Of a DNA stretch of 5,368 nucleotides, positions 1 to 5,368 are shown in pieces. This DNA is from Nanohaloarchaea archaeon PL-Br10_U2g5 (GTDB lineage Archaea; Halobacteriota; Halobacteria; Halobacteriales; Haloferacaceae): NCBI GenBank assembly GCA_001564205.1, contig LKMY01000146.1, positions 1-5,368 of the forward strand. The letters are read 5' to 3'. The position numbers and the translations under genes are program-made. Every line of letters starts with the position of its first letter. Position 1 is the first letter of the stretch. The notes under the pieces were generated by a model that searched no databases, had not been told where the DNA came from, and saw only the letters and a list, made by a program, of their open reading frames with translations.

Positions 1-534
1 CGCCCGATCGTTTCGCACGTCTCGCGTCACTACGCACGGACGTACCTCGAACTGGAGTCGGGCGCGCGGGCGGCCGACGATTGCATCGAGAAGCTGGGGT
101 ACGTCGACGGCTGTGAGGACTGTCTCTGGCGCGAGCCGGCTCGCGGATTGATCGCCGATCCCACCGATGCCTGCCCGGTTTGTGGCGGGGAGCGCGTACT
201 CACGGCTGGCCCGCTTTGGCTCGGTCCCGTCGCTGACGCCGAGTTCACGCGTACCGTCCGCGACCGCGTCACCGACGATATGGGCGAGGCGGGGCGCGCC
301 CGGAGGCTGCTCGGAACGGTTGCCCGCGAGCTTGATACGCCAACCCACTACGACCAACACCGACTGTACAAACAGTGGGGCGAGCCCGCGATCAGCATGG
401 AGGAGTTCGTCGACCGGGTCCGAGCGGCCGGCCACGAGGCGACTCGTGCACACTACCGGGGGACGGCGGTCAAAAGTACGGCGTCGATCCCCGAAATGCG
501 AGCTGCGGTGCTCGATGGCGGCTTGTCAGACTAA
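1..534 (+). CDS. trm1: tRNA (guanine(26)-N(2))-dimethyltransferase Trm1, C-terminal part (5' end outside window)
   Basis: The reading frame is open from the first base and ends at TAA, giving 177 residues, about half of a usual archaeal Trm1 (around 370-380 residues). Trm1 uses S-adenosylmethionine to convert guanine 26 of tRNA to N2,N2-dimethylguanine at the junction of the D and anticodon stems. The catalytic N-terminal domain is mostly missing; the fragment starts near its end ([18 protein letters not shown], residues 4-21). Visible in the Trm1-specific C-terminal domain are a four-cysteine probable zinc site (Cys38, Cys41, Cys58, Cys61 in GCEDC and CPVCG), the GPLWLG motif at 70-75, a conserved-looking [12 protein letters not shown] block at 116-127, and HYRGTAVKS at 151-159. 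These are characteristic of Trm1, so the family call is firm. The TTG at 148 is only an internal leucine codon. No terminator is obvious in the 75 bases before the next gene. Nothing suggests truncation or decay apart from the window edge. Confidence 0.93.
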   Translation, partial: RPIVSHVSRHYARTYLELESGARAADDCIEKLGYVDGCEDCLWREPARGLIADPTDACPVCGGERVLTAGPLWLGPVADAEFTRTVRDRVTDDMGEAGRARRLLGTVARELDTPTHYDQHRLYKQWGEPAISMEEFVDRVRAAGHEATRAHYRGTAVKSTASIPEMRAAVLDGGLSD

Positions 535-609
535 CACGTCCGTACGGCTCGTCCGATCCTGTCAGTGCTCATTACACCCACCTCGCTTTTGTTGCTCTCG
601 TCCGAATCG

Positions 610-1923
610 ATGAGCGTGTCCCGATACTTGACCACCGCGTTCGGCACGACTCGCCGCATCGTCGACACGGCGATCGACCGACAGGTGACGTTTCTTGCCG
701 CCGCAATCGCCTACTACGCGTTCGTCTCGCTGATCCCCTCGCTTCTCCTACTCGTCGTCGTTGCGAGCATCGTCTTCGGTGAGACGATCGCCAGCCAACT
801 GGTTGCGGAGACCGGGGAGTTCCTCACCCCGGCCGGCGCGGAAGCGATCTCGACAGCAATCTCTTCTGCGGGGGGACGGACCGGTGCGAGCGTGCTCGGA
901 CTGGGCATTCTCGTCTGGTCGACATTAAAAGTGTTTCGCGGCCTCGACACCGCGTTCGTCTCGCTGTACGGCGTGGAGAATCAGCCGGAGTTTCTCCGTC
1001 AACTCGCAGACGCTGCCTCCGTCGTCTTCGCGGTCGGCGTCGGCATCGGCGTGATGGTCGTCGTCGGTACGTTCGTCGCGGCTGCAGACGCCATCCCCTT
1101 TGTCGGGGCGGTGAGTATTCTCGCGTTACCGCTCTTTCTCACGGCGGTTTTCCTGCCGATGTACTATCTGCTCCCGCAGCCGCGGATCGCCGTCCGTGAG
1201 GCGCTTCCGGGAGCGGTGTTCGCCGCGGTCGGCTGGACCCTGCTTCAGGCCGGCTTTCAGGTGTACGCCGCAAGCGCCGGCCAGTATCAGTTGTACGGCG
1301 TCATCGGGGGGATCCTCCTCCTCGTCACGTGGCTCTACATCGCCGCGATAATCGTCGTTGTCGGCGGCGTCGTCAACGTCGTGTTGGCGGATCGAACGCC
1401 GCCGGCGTCCGTGCCCGGCCCCCTCGACGACACGGTAACGAGTGCCGTCGCCGACCGGCAGTTACAACACGACCGCGGTCGACCCATGGGTATGAACGGT
1501 GAGTCGGACGGCGAGGGTGGCGCCGGCGACGAGGAACGGCCGCAGGGGGCGCCAGACGTCGCGGCGTTACAAGAAGAGGTGAGCCGGCTGCGCGCGGAGT
1601 TCGACTCGTTCGAGGACGACGTCGAACGACGCACCGTGGACAAGCCGGCCGTCGAATCGGAACTGAAGCGGTACGTCCGCTCTCGGATGCGACGCGGCCA
1701 TGCGCGAGGCTGGGGGCCGTACCTCGTTCTCCTCTACGGGACGGTGCTGATCCTCGGCGCGTTCTCGTTCCTCGACGGGCTGTACGCGATCGCTGCGATG
1801 CTCATCCTCGGTCTCTCGACGCTGGGGCTGTACACCCTGTTTATTATCGTCGGCATCGGCCTCAATCTGCTCGAAACGCCTGGAAAAGCGGTCGATTACG
1901 CACGGAGCCGAAACGAGGACTAA
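610..1923 (+). CDS. YihY/virulence factor BrkB family membrane protein with C-terminal coiled-coil and two-helix membrane extension
   Basis: This is a 437-residue integral membrane protein of the YihY/BrkB family (older databases mislabel it ribonuclease BN). The family's molecular role is not settled. Residues 1-260 form the family core: an amphipathic N-terminus (RRIVDTAIDRQVTFLAAAIAYYAF, split here as residues 15-24 and 25-38), then about six membrane segments near 28-56, 93-115, 136-158, 165-188, 200-220 and 230-260. Typical features are the AYYAFVSLIPSLLLL stretch and the GRTGASVLG, KVFRGLD, YYLLP and LPGAVFAAVGW motifs. A polar, acidic linker (261-315) leads into a probable short coiled coil (317-341), a basic helix (353-366), GWGPYLVLLYG, and two more membrane helices (about 371-388 and 391-420). 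ATG 610 is chosen because the family N-terminus follows it directly; GTG 565 in the same frame would add 15 residues and has no better ribosome-binding site. The PAP2 gene follows after 52 bases on the same strand, so an operon is likely. Confidence 0.88.
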   Translation: MSVSRYLTTAFGTTRRIVDTAIDRQVTFLAAAIAYYAFVSLIPSLLLLVVVASIVFGETIASQLVAETGEFLTPAGAEAISTAISSAGGRTGASVLGLGILVWSTLKVFRGLDTAFVSLYGVENQPEFLRQLADAASVVFAVGVGIGVMVVVGTFVAAADAIPFVGAVSILALPLFLTAVFLPMYYLLPQPRIAVREALPGAVFAAVGWTLLQAGFQVYAASAGQYQLYGVIGGILLLVTWLYIAAIIVVVGGVVNVVLADRTPPASVPGPLDDTVTSAVADRQLQHDRGRPMGMNGESDGEGGAGDEERPQGAPDVAALQEEVSRLRAEFDSFEDDVERRTVDKPAVESELKRYVRSRMRRGHARGWGPYLVLLYGTVLILGAFSFLDGLYAIAAMLILGLSTLGLYTLFIIVGIGLNLLETPGKAVDYARSRNED

Positions 1924-1963
1924 CGGATGTATCGGGACCGGCGTGGCGATCCGTGGCTGAGTG

Positions 1964-1970
1964 GGTGATC
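1964..1970 (+). promoter_or_regulatory. Shine-Dalgarno-like site for the PAP2 gene
   Basis: GGTGATC matches seven bases of the sequence complementary to the archaeal 16S rRNA 3' end (AGGAGGTGATCC) and ends five bases before ATG 1976. It favours ATG 1976 over GTG 1961, which would lie upstream of or inside this site, and over GTG 2009. Haloarchaeal genes internal to operons are the ones most likely to use such sites, which fits co-transcription with the YihY-type gene. Some chance of coincidence remains. Confidence 0.5.
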
Positions 1971-1975
1971 TCCGT

Positions 1976-3004
1976 ATGACTCGCTCACGGTCCGTTCATG
2001 ATCCGCCTGTGAGGTCTCTCGTCTCGGCCGATCGCGGAGTCGGTGAGTTCGCCGTCGTCGACGCGCTGCCGGAGTTTATTATCGTTATTTTTGCGGCTGT
2101 CACCCACCTTGCAGACCCGTGGTTCCTGTTCGGCCTGCTCGCAGTGCTTTACTGGTTCGGGAGCGAGCGTCTCGCCGCGTCGCCGCGCCGCGCGGGTGCA
2201 ACTGCAATTGCGGTCGTTACTTGCGCGTACGCTGCTGTCGCCCTCGGAAAGGCCTGGTTTGCCGCCCCACGTCCGCCCGGTGCAGCGTCCCCTGCCGACG
2301 CGCCGATGTGGCTCCCCGGACTGCTGTCCGCGTGGTACGAGACCCAAGGGTTCTCAGACGGGTTCGGATTCCCGAGCGGTCACGCTACCGGCGGCATGGC
2401 CGCGTACCTCGCGGTCGCGCTGCTGTACGACCGAGTGTGGACGCCGCGGAGACGGCTCCGTGGAGCCGCTGCGGTCGCGGTCGCCGTGGCGATCTCACGG
2501 GTCGTCATCGAGGTTCATTTCCTTGTCGACGTGGTCGCAGGCCTCCTCGTCGGGATCGGCGCCGTCTTCATCGTCCTCTGGTTCGCCGGCGACCCCCGGA
2601 TTCGAGCGATTGGAGGCGAACGGTCAGAATCCATCGAGTCACCCGCCGAACTCGATCCGCTCCCAGCGTTTCTGTTGGCAGCGGCCGTTTCGATCGCCGC
2701 CGCTGGCGTCGCTGCCGCGAGTGGCCACACTGAGGGGGTTATCGAAGCCACTATCGGGATCGCAACCGGTCTCGGCGGTGCGGTCGGCTGGCTGCTTGTC
2801 ACCGGCGACGAGCCGAGCGTCCCGATGCGGATCGCGATCCCCGCGCTGCTCGGTACCGGCGGGCTATGGGTGGGCGCGTACGCGCTCTCATCATCGGTAG
2901 CAGTCACGCTCGTTGCGACGTCCACAGCGGTCGTCGTCGTAATTGCACTCCCGGCGCTCCCGGTGGTGTTAAAAAAAGCCAGATCGGTCGTCGTGCGGCG
3001 TTAG
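1976..3004 (+). CDS. PAP2-family membrane phosphatase (type 2 phosphatidic acid phosphatase-like)
   Basis: This 342-residue polytopic membrane protein carries all three parts of the PAP2 signature: KX6RP (Lys92, Arg99, Pro100 in [10 protein letters not shown]), PSGH (133-136) and SRX5HX3D (Ser174, Arg175, His181, Asp185). In this superfamily the last histidine is the nucleophile and His136 the acid, and the enzymes remove phosphate from lipid phosphates or isoprenoid pyrophosphates at the membrane face. All catalytic residues are intact, so it should be active. The substrate is unknown; polyprenyl (dolichyl-type) pyrophosphate or an archaeal lipid phosphate are possibilities only. The core membrane segments lie near 33-62, 74-91, 138-151, 164-174 and 183-204. 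A C-terminal extension (228-332) adds about four hydrophobic helices and ends in a basic tail ([10 protein letters not shown]). The start is ATG 1976, backed by a Shine-Dalgarno-like match; GTG 1961 and GTG 2009 are in-frame alternatives. Its stop codon overlaps the glnA stop on the other strand. Confidence 0.9.
   Translation: MTRSRSVHDPPVRSLVSADRGVGEFAVVDALPEFIIVIFAAVTHLADPWFLFGLLAVLYWFGSERLAASPRRAGATAIAVVTCAYAAVALGKAWFAAPRPPGAASPADAPMWLPGLLSAWYETQGFSDGFGFPSGHATGGMAAYLAVALLYDRVWTPRRRLRGAAAVAVAVAISRVVIEVHFLVDVVAGLLVGIGAVFIVLWFAGDPRIRAIGGERSESIESPAELDPLPAFLLAAAVSIAAAGVAAASGHTEGVIEATIGIATGLGGAVGWLLVTGDEPSVPMRIAIPALLGTGGLWVGAYALSSSVAVTLVATSTAVVVVIALPALPVVLKKARSVVVRR
2971..2977 (-). terminator. 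Probable oligo-T terminator of glnA, inside the PAP2 coding region
   Basis: Seven consecutive A on the + strand read as seven T on the glnA coding strand, 24-30 bases past the glnA stop codon. Archaeal RNA polymerase is known to stop at oligo-T runs in the non-template strand without needing a hairpin. In this GC-rich window the run is exceptional. It falls on codons for Leu332, Lys333 and Lys334 of the PAP2 protein (TTA AAA AAA), which are unusual codons for the neighbourhood. The assignment is inferred from position and composition. Confidence 0.6.
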
Positions 3005-4365
3005 AACGTCTCCAGGTAGCGGTCCTCTTCCCACTGTGACACCTGGGTGAGGTACTCGCTGAACTCCTGGGACTTGGCCTCGGCGAACTTCTCGGAGACG
3101 TGCGGACCCAGCGCCTCCTGAATGACCGCATCTTCCTCGAGCGCTTCGACCGCGGCACCGAGGTTCGGCGGGAGCGTGTCGATACCGTACTCCTCGCGTT
3201 TGGCGTCGTCGAACTCGTAGATGTCCTCGCGGACGGGGTCGCCGGGGTCGGCCTCGGTTTTGATACCGTGGAGACCGGCCGCGATGAGCGACGCCATGCC
3301 GAGGTATGGGTTACACGACGGGTCGGGACTGCGGACCTCGAAGCGCGCCGAGACGCCCGCGGCGTCCGGAACGCGCACCAGCGCCGAGCGGTTGGTGTCG
3401 GACCACGCGACGTAGATCGGTGCCTCGTAGCCGGGCACCAGCCGCTTGTAGGAGTTCACAGTCGGGTTCGTGACGGCCGTGAACGCCTGCGCGTGGTTGA
3501 GGATGCCGCCCATGAACTGGTAGGCCGTCTCGCTCAGGTTGAAGTCGTCATCGTCGTCGGCGAAGGCGTTGCCGTCCTCGTCGAACAGCGAGATGTGGCT
3601 GTGCATCCCCGAGCCGTTGATCTGTGCGATCGGCTTGGGCATGAACGTCGCGTGCAGATCGTGTTGGGCCGCGACCGCGCGGACGACGGCACGGAACGTC
3701 GCGATGTTGTCCGCGGTCGTGAGCGCGTCGTCGTACTTGAAGTTGATCTCGTGTTGCCCCTCGGCGACCTCGTGGTGAGAGGCCTCGATTTCGAAGCCCA
3801 TGTCTTCCAGCGTGAAGATGATCTCCTTACGCACGTCGCTCGCGAGATCTTTGGGAGCGAGATCGAAGTACCCGCCGTTGTCGTGGGGAATCGTCGTCGC
3901 ATTCCCCTCGTCGTCGGTTTTGAAGAGGAAGAACTCCGGCTCGGGACCGATAGAGACGGAGTAGCCCATCTCTTCGGCCTCCTCAAGGACGCTCTTGAGC
4001 ACCTGACGCGGGCCGCCGGCGAACGGCTCGCCGTCCGTGTCGACGATGTCACAGATGATCCGTGCAGCGCCGGAGTCCTCGCTGTCGCGCCACGGGAGCA
4101 CCGCGAACGTATCGGGATCGGGCACGAGTCGCATGTCGGACTCCTGGATGCGCACGAATCCTTCGATCGAGGAGCCGTCGAAGTAGATCCCCTCAGTGAA
4201 CGCCTTTTCCGCCTGATGGGCGGGAACGGAGACGTTCTTGACGACCCCGAGGATGTCAGTGAACTGGAGTCGGAGGAAGTCGACGTTTTCCGCTTCGATC
4301 TCGTCGAGTACCGCCTGTTCTTCGGCCGTGAGGCCACCGTCTGGTTTCGCGTGTTCGTCCGTCAT
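3001..4365 (-). CDS. glnA: Glutamine synthetase, type I
   Basis: Glutamine synthetase makes glutamine from glutamate, ammonium and ATP, and is the entry point for ammonium assimilation; type I enzymes are cytoplasmic dodecamers. The 454-residue length is normal for the family. Visible motifs in order are the N-terminal beta-grasp DGSSIEGF (63-70), the metal-binding GPEPEFFLF (140-148, Glu142 and Glu144), [13 protein letters not shown] (197-209), the ATP/glutamate site NGSGMH (250-255), the glutamate flap [10 protein letters not shown] with YEAP (300-316), NRSALVRVP (325-333) and [15 protein letters not shown] (341-355). The end SQWEEDRYL matches the I-alpha subgroup, and the tyrosine-containing adenylylation loop of enteric enzymes is not apparent. 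Five aspartates in a row (270-274) are a halophilic trait. Start at ATG 4365 fits the family N-terminus and the TATA box; the frame stays open further upstream by chance. It is divergent from an lrp-like regulator that probably controls it. Its TAA stop shares three bases with the convergent PAP2 stop. Confidence 0.97.
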   Translation of the reverse strand: MTDEHAKPDGGLTAEEQAVLDEIEAENVDFLRLQFTDILGVVKNVSVPAHQAEKAFTEGIYFDGSSIEGFVRIQESDMRLVPDPDTFAVLPWRDSEDSGAARIICDIVDTDGEPFAGGPRQVLKSVLEEAEEMGYSVSIGPEPEFFLFKTDDEGNATTIPHDNGGYFDLAPKDLASDVRKEIIFTLEDMGFEIEASHHEVAEGQHEINFKYDDALTTADNIATFRAVVRAVAAQHDLHATFMPKPIAQINGSGMHSHISLFDEDGNAFADDDDDFNLSETAYQFMGGILNHAQAFTAVTNPTVNSYKRLVPGYEAPIYVAWSDTNRSALVRVPDAAGVSARFEVRSPDPSCNPYLGMASLIAAGLHGIKTEADPGDPVREDIYEFDDAKREEYGIDTLPPNLGAAVEALEEDAVIQEALGPHVSEKFAEAKSQEFSEYLTQVSQWEEDRYLETF

Positions 4366-4382
4366 GTTCTGGACGGTTAGTT

Positions 4383-4410
4383 CCTTATCTGCCAGTATAA
4401 AGGCCTTATC
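4383..4410. repeat. Direct repeat CCTTATC x2 flanking the glnA TATA box
   Basis: Two exact copies of CCTTATC (4383-4389 and 4404-4410; GATAAGG on the glnA strand) start 21 bases apart, close to two turns of B-form DNA. They bracket the glnA TATA box at 4396-4401: one copy sits over the expected BRE side, the other between the TATA box and the predicted transcription start. The arrangement would suit a dimeric repressor binding one face of the helix, but seven-base repeats can arise by chance and no protein is known to bind here. Confidence 0.4.
4396..4401 (-). promoter_or_regulatory. glnA promoter TATA box
   Basis: On the minus strand the sequence reads TTTATA, centred about 33 bases before the glnA ATG (4365). 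Archaeal transcription normally begins about 25 bases after the TATA centre, which puts the start near 4373-4374 and gives a leader of roughly 8-9 bases. It is one of only two clear AT-rich TATA-like stretches in the 126-base divergent gap. An eight-base palindrome AAGGCCTT (4400-4407) overlaps its upstream edge. Confidence 0.65.
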
Positions 4411-4435
4411 GCTTGACGCATGAACCGCCACTCGG

Positions 4436-4462
4436 GTAAAATTGGTGGACGTTCGTAAAATT
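4436..4462. repeat. Direct repeat GTAAAATT x2 upstream of and over the lrp TATA box
   Basis: GTAAAATT occurs exactly at 4436-4443 and 4455-4462, with starts 19 bases apart. The right copy runs into the lrp TATA box and forms the middle of the 18-base dyad at 4451-4468. The left copy may be a second, weaker half-site of the same kind. This is a pattern observation with no known binding protein. Confidence 0.35.
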
Positions 4463-4468
4463 ATAAAC
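4451..4468. promoter_or_regulatory. Candidate operator: imperfect 18-base dyad over the lrp TATA box
   Basis: The bases fit the symmetric pattern GTTnnTAAnnTTAnnAAC, with six of nine base pairs of the dyad matching and mismatches evenly placed. An AT-centred dyad of this size is the usual form of an Lrp/AsnC-family site, and the family commonly represses its own gene. Because the dyad covers the lrp TATA box (4461-4467), a bound dimer would exclude TBP. Symmetry and position are seen; binding by the neighbouring regulator is inferred. Confidence 0.42.
4461..4467 (+). promoter_or_regulatory. lrp promoter TATA box
   Basis: TTATAAA is centred 28 bases before ATG 4492, preceded by an A-rich stretch (GTAAAA) suitable as a BRE. 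This spacing predicts transcription starting at or within a few bases of the start codon, a leaderless mRNA typical of haloarchaea. No Shine-Dalgarno sequence precedes the ATG, which agrees. Confidence 0.72.
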
Positions 4469-4491
4469 CCCTCCACCCGTCGTATACTGTG

Positions 4492-4953
4492 ATGACGTAC
4501 GAAAATCTCGATGCGAAGCTCGTCAATTCGCTTCTCAGTAACGGTCGTGCGAGCCTCCGAAGCCTCGGCGACGAACTCGACGTGTCGGTGACGACCGTCT
4601 CGAACCACCTCCGGGACTTGGAAGACGAAGGCGTAATCCGAGGGTACACACCTATCGTCGACTACGATAAACTCGGCTACGACGTGACCGCGGTGCTTCA
4701 GCTCAAAGTAGAGGGAAGCGCGCTGCCCGACGTCACTGAGAAACTCAGACAGGAGAAGCAGATGGTGAGTGTCTACGAAGTAACTGGTGACTACGATGTG
4801 ATCGCGATCGGCAAGTTCACTGATACGGACGGGATGAACGACCAGATCAAGGCGATCCTCACCGACGCCGATATCCGCGAGTCGAACACGAGCGTCGTGC
4901 TCAACCCCGTCACCGAAAACGAACAGTTCGAACTCGATCTCTCCGAGGAGTAG
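4492..4953 (+). CDS. lrp: Lrp/AsnC family transcriptional regulator, divergent from glnA
   Basis: The 153-residue protein has the standard two-domain Lrp/AsnC layout and length. Residues 5-50 form the winged helix-turn-helix ([20 protein letters not shown], then the recognition helix around [19 protein letters not shown], 31-49). A hinge ([13 protein letters not shown], 51-63) leads to the RAM effector-binding and oligomerisation domain (about 64-140), with the typical [13 protein letters not shown] loop and strand at 97-109. The tail is acidic. Members of this family bind DNA as dimers or higher oligomers and respond to amino acids. Haloarchaea commonly keep an lrp gene beside glnA, and control of glnA and of itself is the likely role. 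ATG 4492 is chosen because it lies 28 bases after the TATA centre; the GTG directly before it (4489) would add one residue. It converges on pgk with a 34-base gap that shows no clear terminator. Confidence 0.93.
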   Translation: MTYENLDAKLVNSLLSNGRASLRSLGDELDVSVTTVSNHLRDLEDEGVIRGYTPIVDYDKLGYDVTAVLQLKVEGSALPDVTEKLRQEKQMVSVYEVTGDYDVIAIGKFTDTDGMNDQIKAILTDADIRESNTSVVLNPVTENEQFELDLSEE

Positions 4954-4987
4954 CGCGGGAACCGCACCCCGATAGCCCTCCGTTTGG

Positions 4988-5368
4988 TTACTGCCGATCC
5001 GCCGCCGCCACGAGCAGCTCGACCGCCGGCAGCGACTCGCCGGTTAGCGCCCGGATGTAGGCCCCGCCGGCGATGGAGACGTGTGAGAACTCGTCTTCGC
5101 GCATGCCGTACATCTCGATGGCGCGCGAGGTGTCGCCGCCGCCGACGACCGAGAAGCAGTCGGTGTCGGCAATTGCTTCGAGCACGCCCACTGTACCGTC
5201 AGCAAATCGCTCATCTTCGAAGACGCCCAATGCGCCCTTCACGAACACCGCGTCGGACGCCCGGACGAGCGGTTCGTAGTTAGCGACGGTCTCTGAGCCC
5301 ACATCGAGATACCCCTCGCTCTTCGTGTCAATGTCAGTGACGGCGACCTCTGCGCGGTCGCCGTCGGC
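4988..5368 (-). CDS. pgk: Phosphoglycerate kinase, C-terminal part (5' end outside window)
   Basis: The minus-strand frame is open to the window edge and ends at TAA (4988-4990), giving 126 residues of an enzyme usually close to 400. Phosphoglycerate kinase interconverts 1,3-bisphosphoglycerate plus ADP with 3-phosphoglycerate plus ATP in glycolysis and gluconeogenesis. The fragment is the end of the C-terminal nucleotide-binding domain. It contains [35 protein letters not shown] (the usual VWNGPMGVFE region in archaeal form), the nucleotide-loop GGGDTS encoded at 5126-5143, and [16 protein letters not shown], equivalent to the HVSTGGGA segment of bacterial enzymes, followed by LPAVELL. The GTG at 5302 is an internal valine codon. 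The gene faces lrp tail to tail and seems functionally unrelated to the glnA unit. Confidence 0.95.
   Translation of the reverse strand, partial: ADGDRAEVAVTDIDTKSEGYLDVGSETVANYEPLVRASDAVFVKGALGVFEDERFADGTVGVLEAIADTDCFSVVGGGDTSRAIEMYGMREDEFSHVSIAGGAYIRALTGESLPAVELLVAAADRQ

Noticed and set aside
568..592. A T-rich stretch (CTTTTGTT) before the YihY-type gene, as promoter or trm1 terminator.
   Set aside because: It is too close to ATG 610 for a good TATA box and has only four T in a row, weaker than the glnA terminator. The evidence is insufficient for either role.
1927..1968. A 13-codon reading frame between the YihY and PAP2 genes, a possible leader peptide.
   Set aside because: It has no ribosome-binding site, no regulatory codon run and no attenuator-like structure; its end simply overlaps the Shine-Dalgarno-like site. 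It is best explained by chance.
1839..2085. The 12-base sequence GTTTATTATCGT occurs at 1839-1850 and at 2074-2085 and looks TATA-like.
   Set aside because: Both copies lie within coding regions for hydrophobic helices (LFIIV and EFIIV), so the match is explained by similar residues; neither is correctly spaced from a plausible start codon.
2043..2900. Long alternative-frame open stretches within the PAP2 gene.
   Set aside because: Their translations are dominated by Arg, Ser and Pro, the usual result of reading GC-rich coding DNA out of frame, while the true frame carries the intact PAP2 motifs.
3100..4380. A 426-codon open frame on the + strand opposite glnA.
   Set aside because: It is the antisense shadow of glnA; long stop-free antisense frames are expected in GC-rich haloarchaeal genes, and its product is rich in Arg, Val and Glu without any recognisable motif.
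4954..4987. Possible shared terminator in the 34-base gap between lrp and pgk.
   Set aside because: There is no T-run longer than three on either strand and no convincing hairpin.
1..5368. Search by eye for mobile elements, CRISPR repeats, tRNA or rRNA genes and toxin-antitoxin pairs.
   Set aside because: None was found. Coding sequences cover nearly the whole window, and composition is even apart from the AT-rich lrp-glnA promoter region.

Overview
The window looks like a chromosomal segment of a halophilic archaeon (class Halobacteria). The DNA is GC-rich. The soluble proteins are strongly acidic, including a run of five aspartates in the glutamine synthetase. The gene set (Trm1, an Lrp/AsnC regulator, an archaeal-type phosphoglycerate kinase) and the promoters (TATA boxes about 28 to 35 bases before the start codon, little or no leader) fit the same picture. 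The genus cannot be told from the sequence.

Layout from left to right: (1) 1-534, +, the C-terminal half of tRNA (guanine-26) dimethyltransferase Trm1, cut by the window edge. (2) 610-1923, +, a YihY/BrkB-type membrane protein with a charged coiled-coil linker and an extra C-terminal two-helix membrane domain. (3) 1976-3004, +, a PAP2-type membrane phosphatase with a complete active-site triad and a four-helix C-terminal extension. (4) 3001-4365, -, glutamine synthetase type I (glnA), whose stop codon overlaps that of the PAP2 gene. (5) 4366-4491, a 126-base divergent control region with two TATA boxes and several short repeats. (6) 4492-4953, +, an Lrp/AsnC-family regulator. (7) 4988-5368, -, the C-terminal part of phosphoglycerate kinase (pgk), cut by the window edge.

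The best-supported functional unit is the divergent lrp-glnA pair: a small amino-acid-sensing regulator sharing a control region with the main ammonium-assimilation enzyme. An imperfect 18-base dyad covers the lrp TATA box, and a direct repeat with a two-helical-turn period flanks the glnA TATA box. Both are plausible operators, but this is inference. The YihY and PAP2 genes are probably co-transcribed: the gap is 52 bases and a Shine-Dalgarno-like match precedes the second gene. They may act together on envelope lipids, though no substrate can be read from the sequence. No mobile element, CRISPR array, tRNA or rRNA was seen. Most of the window is ordinary core haloarchaeal chromosome; the points of interest are regulatory details and domain architecture rather than a new system.
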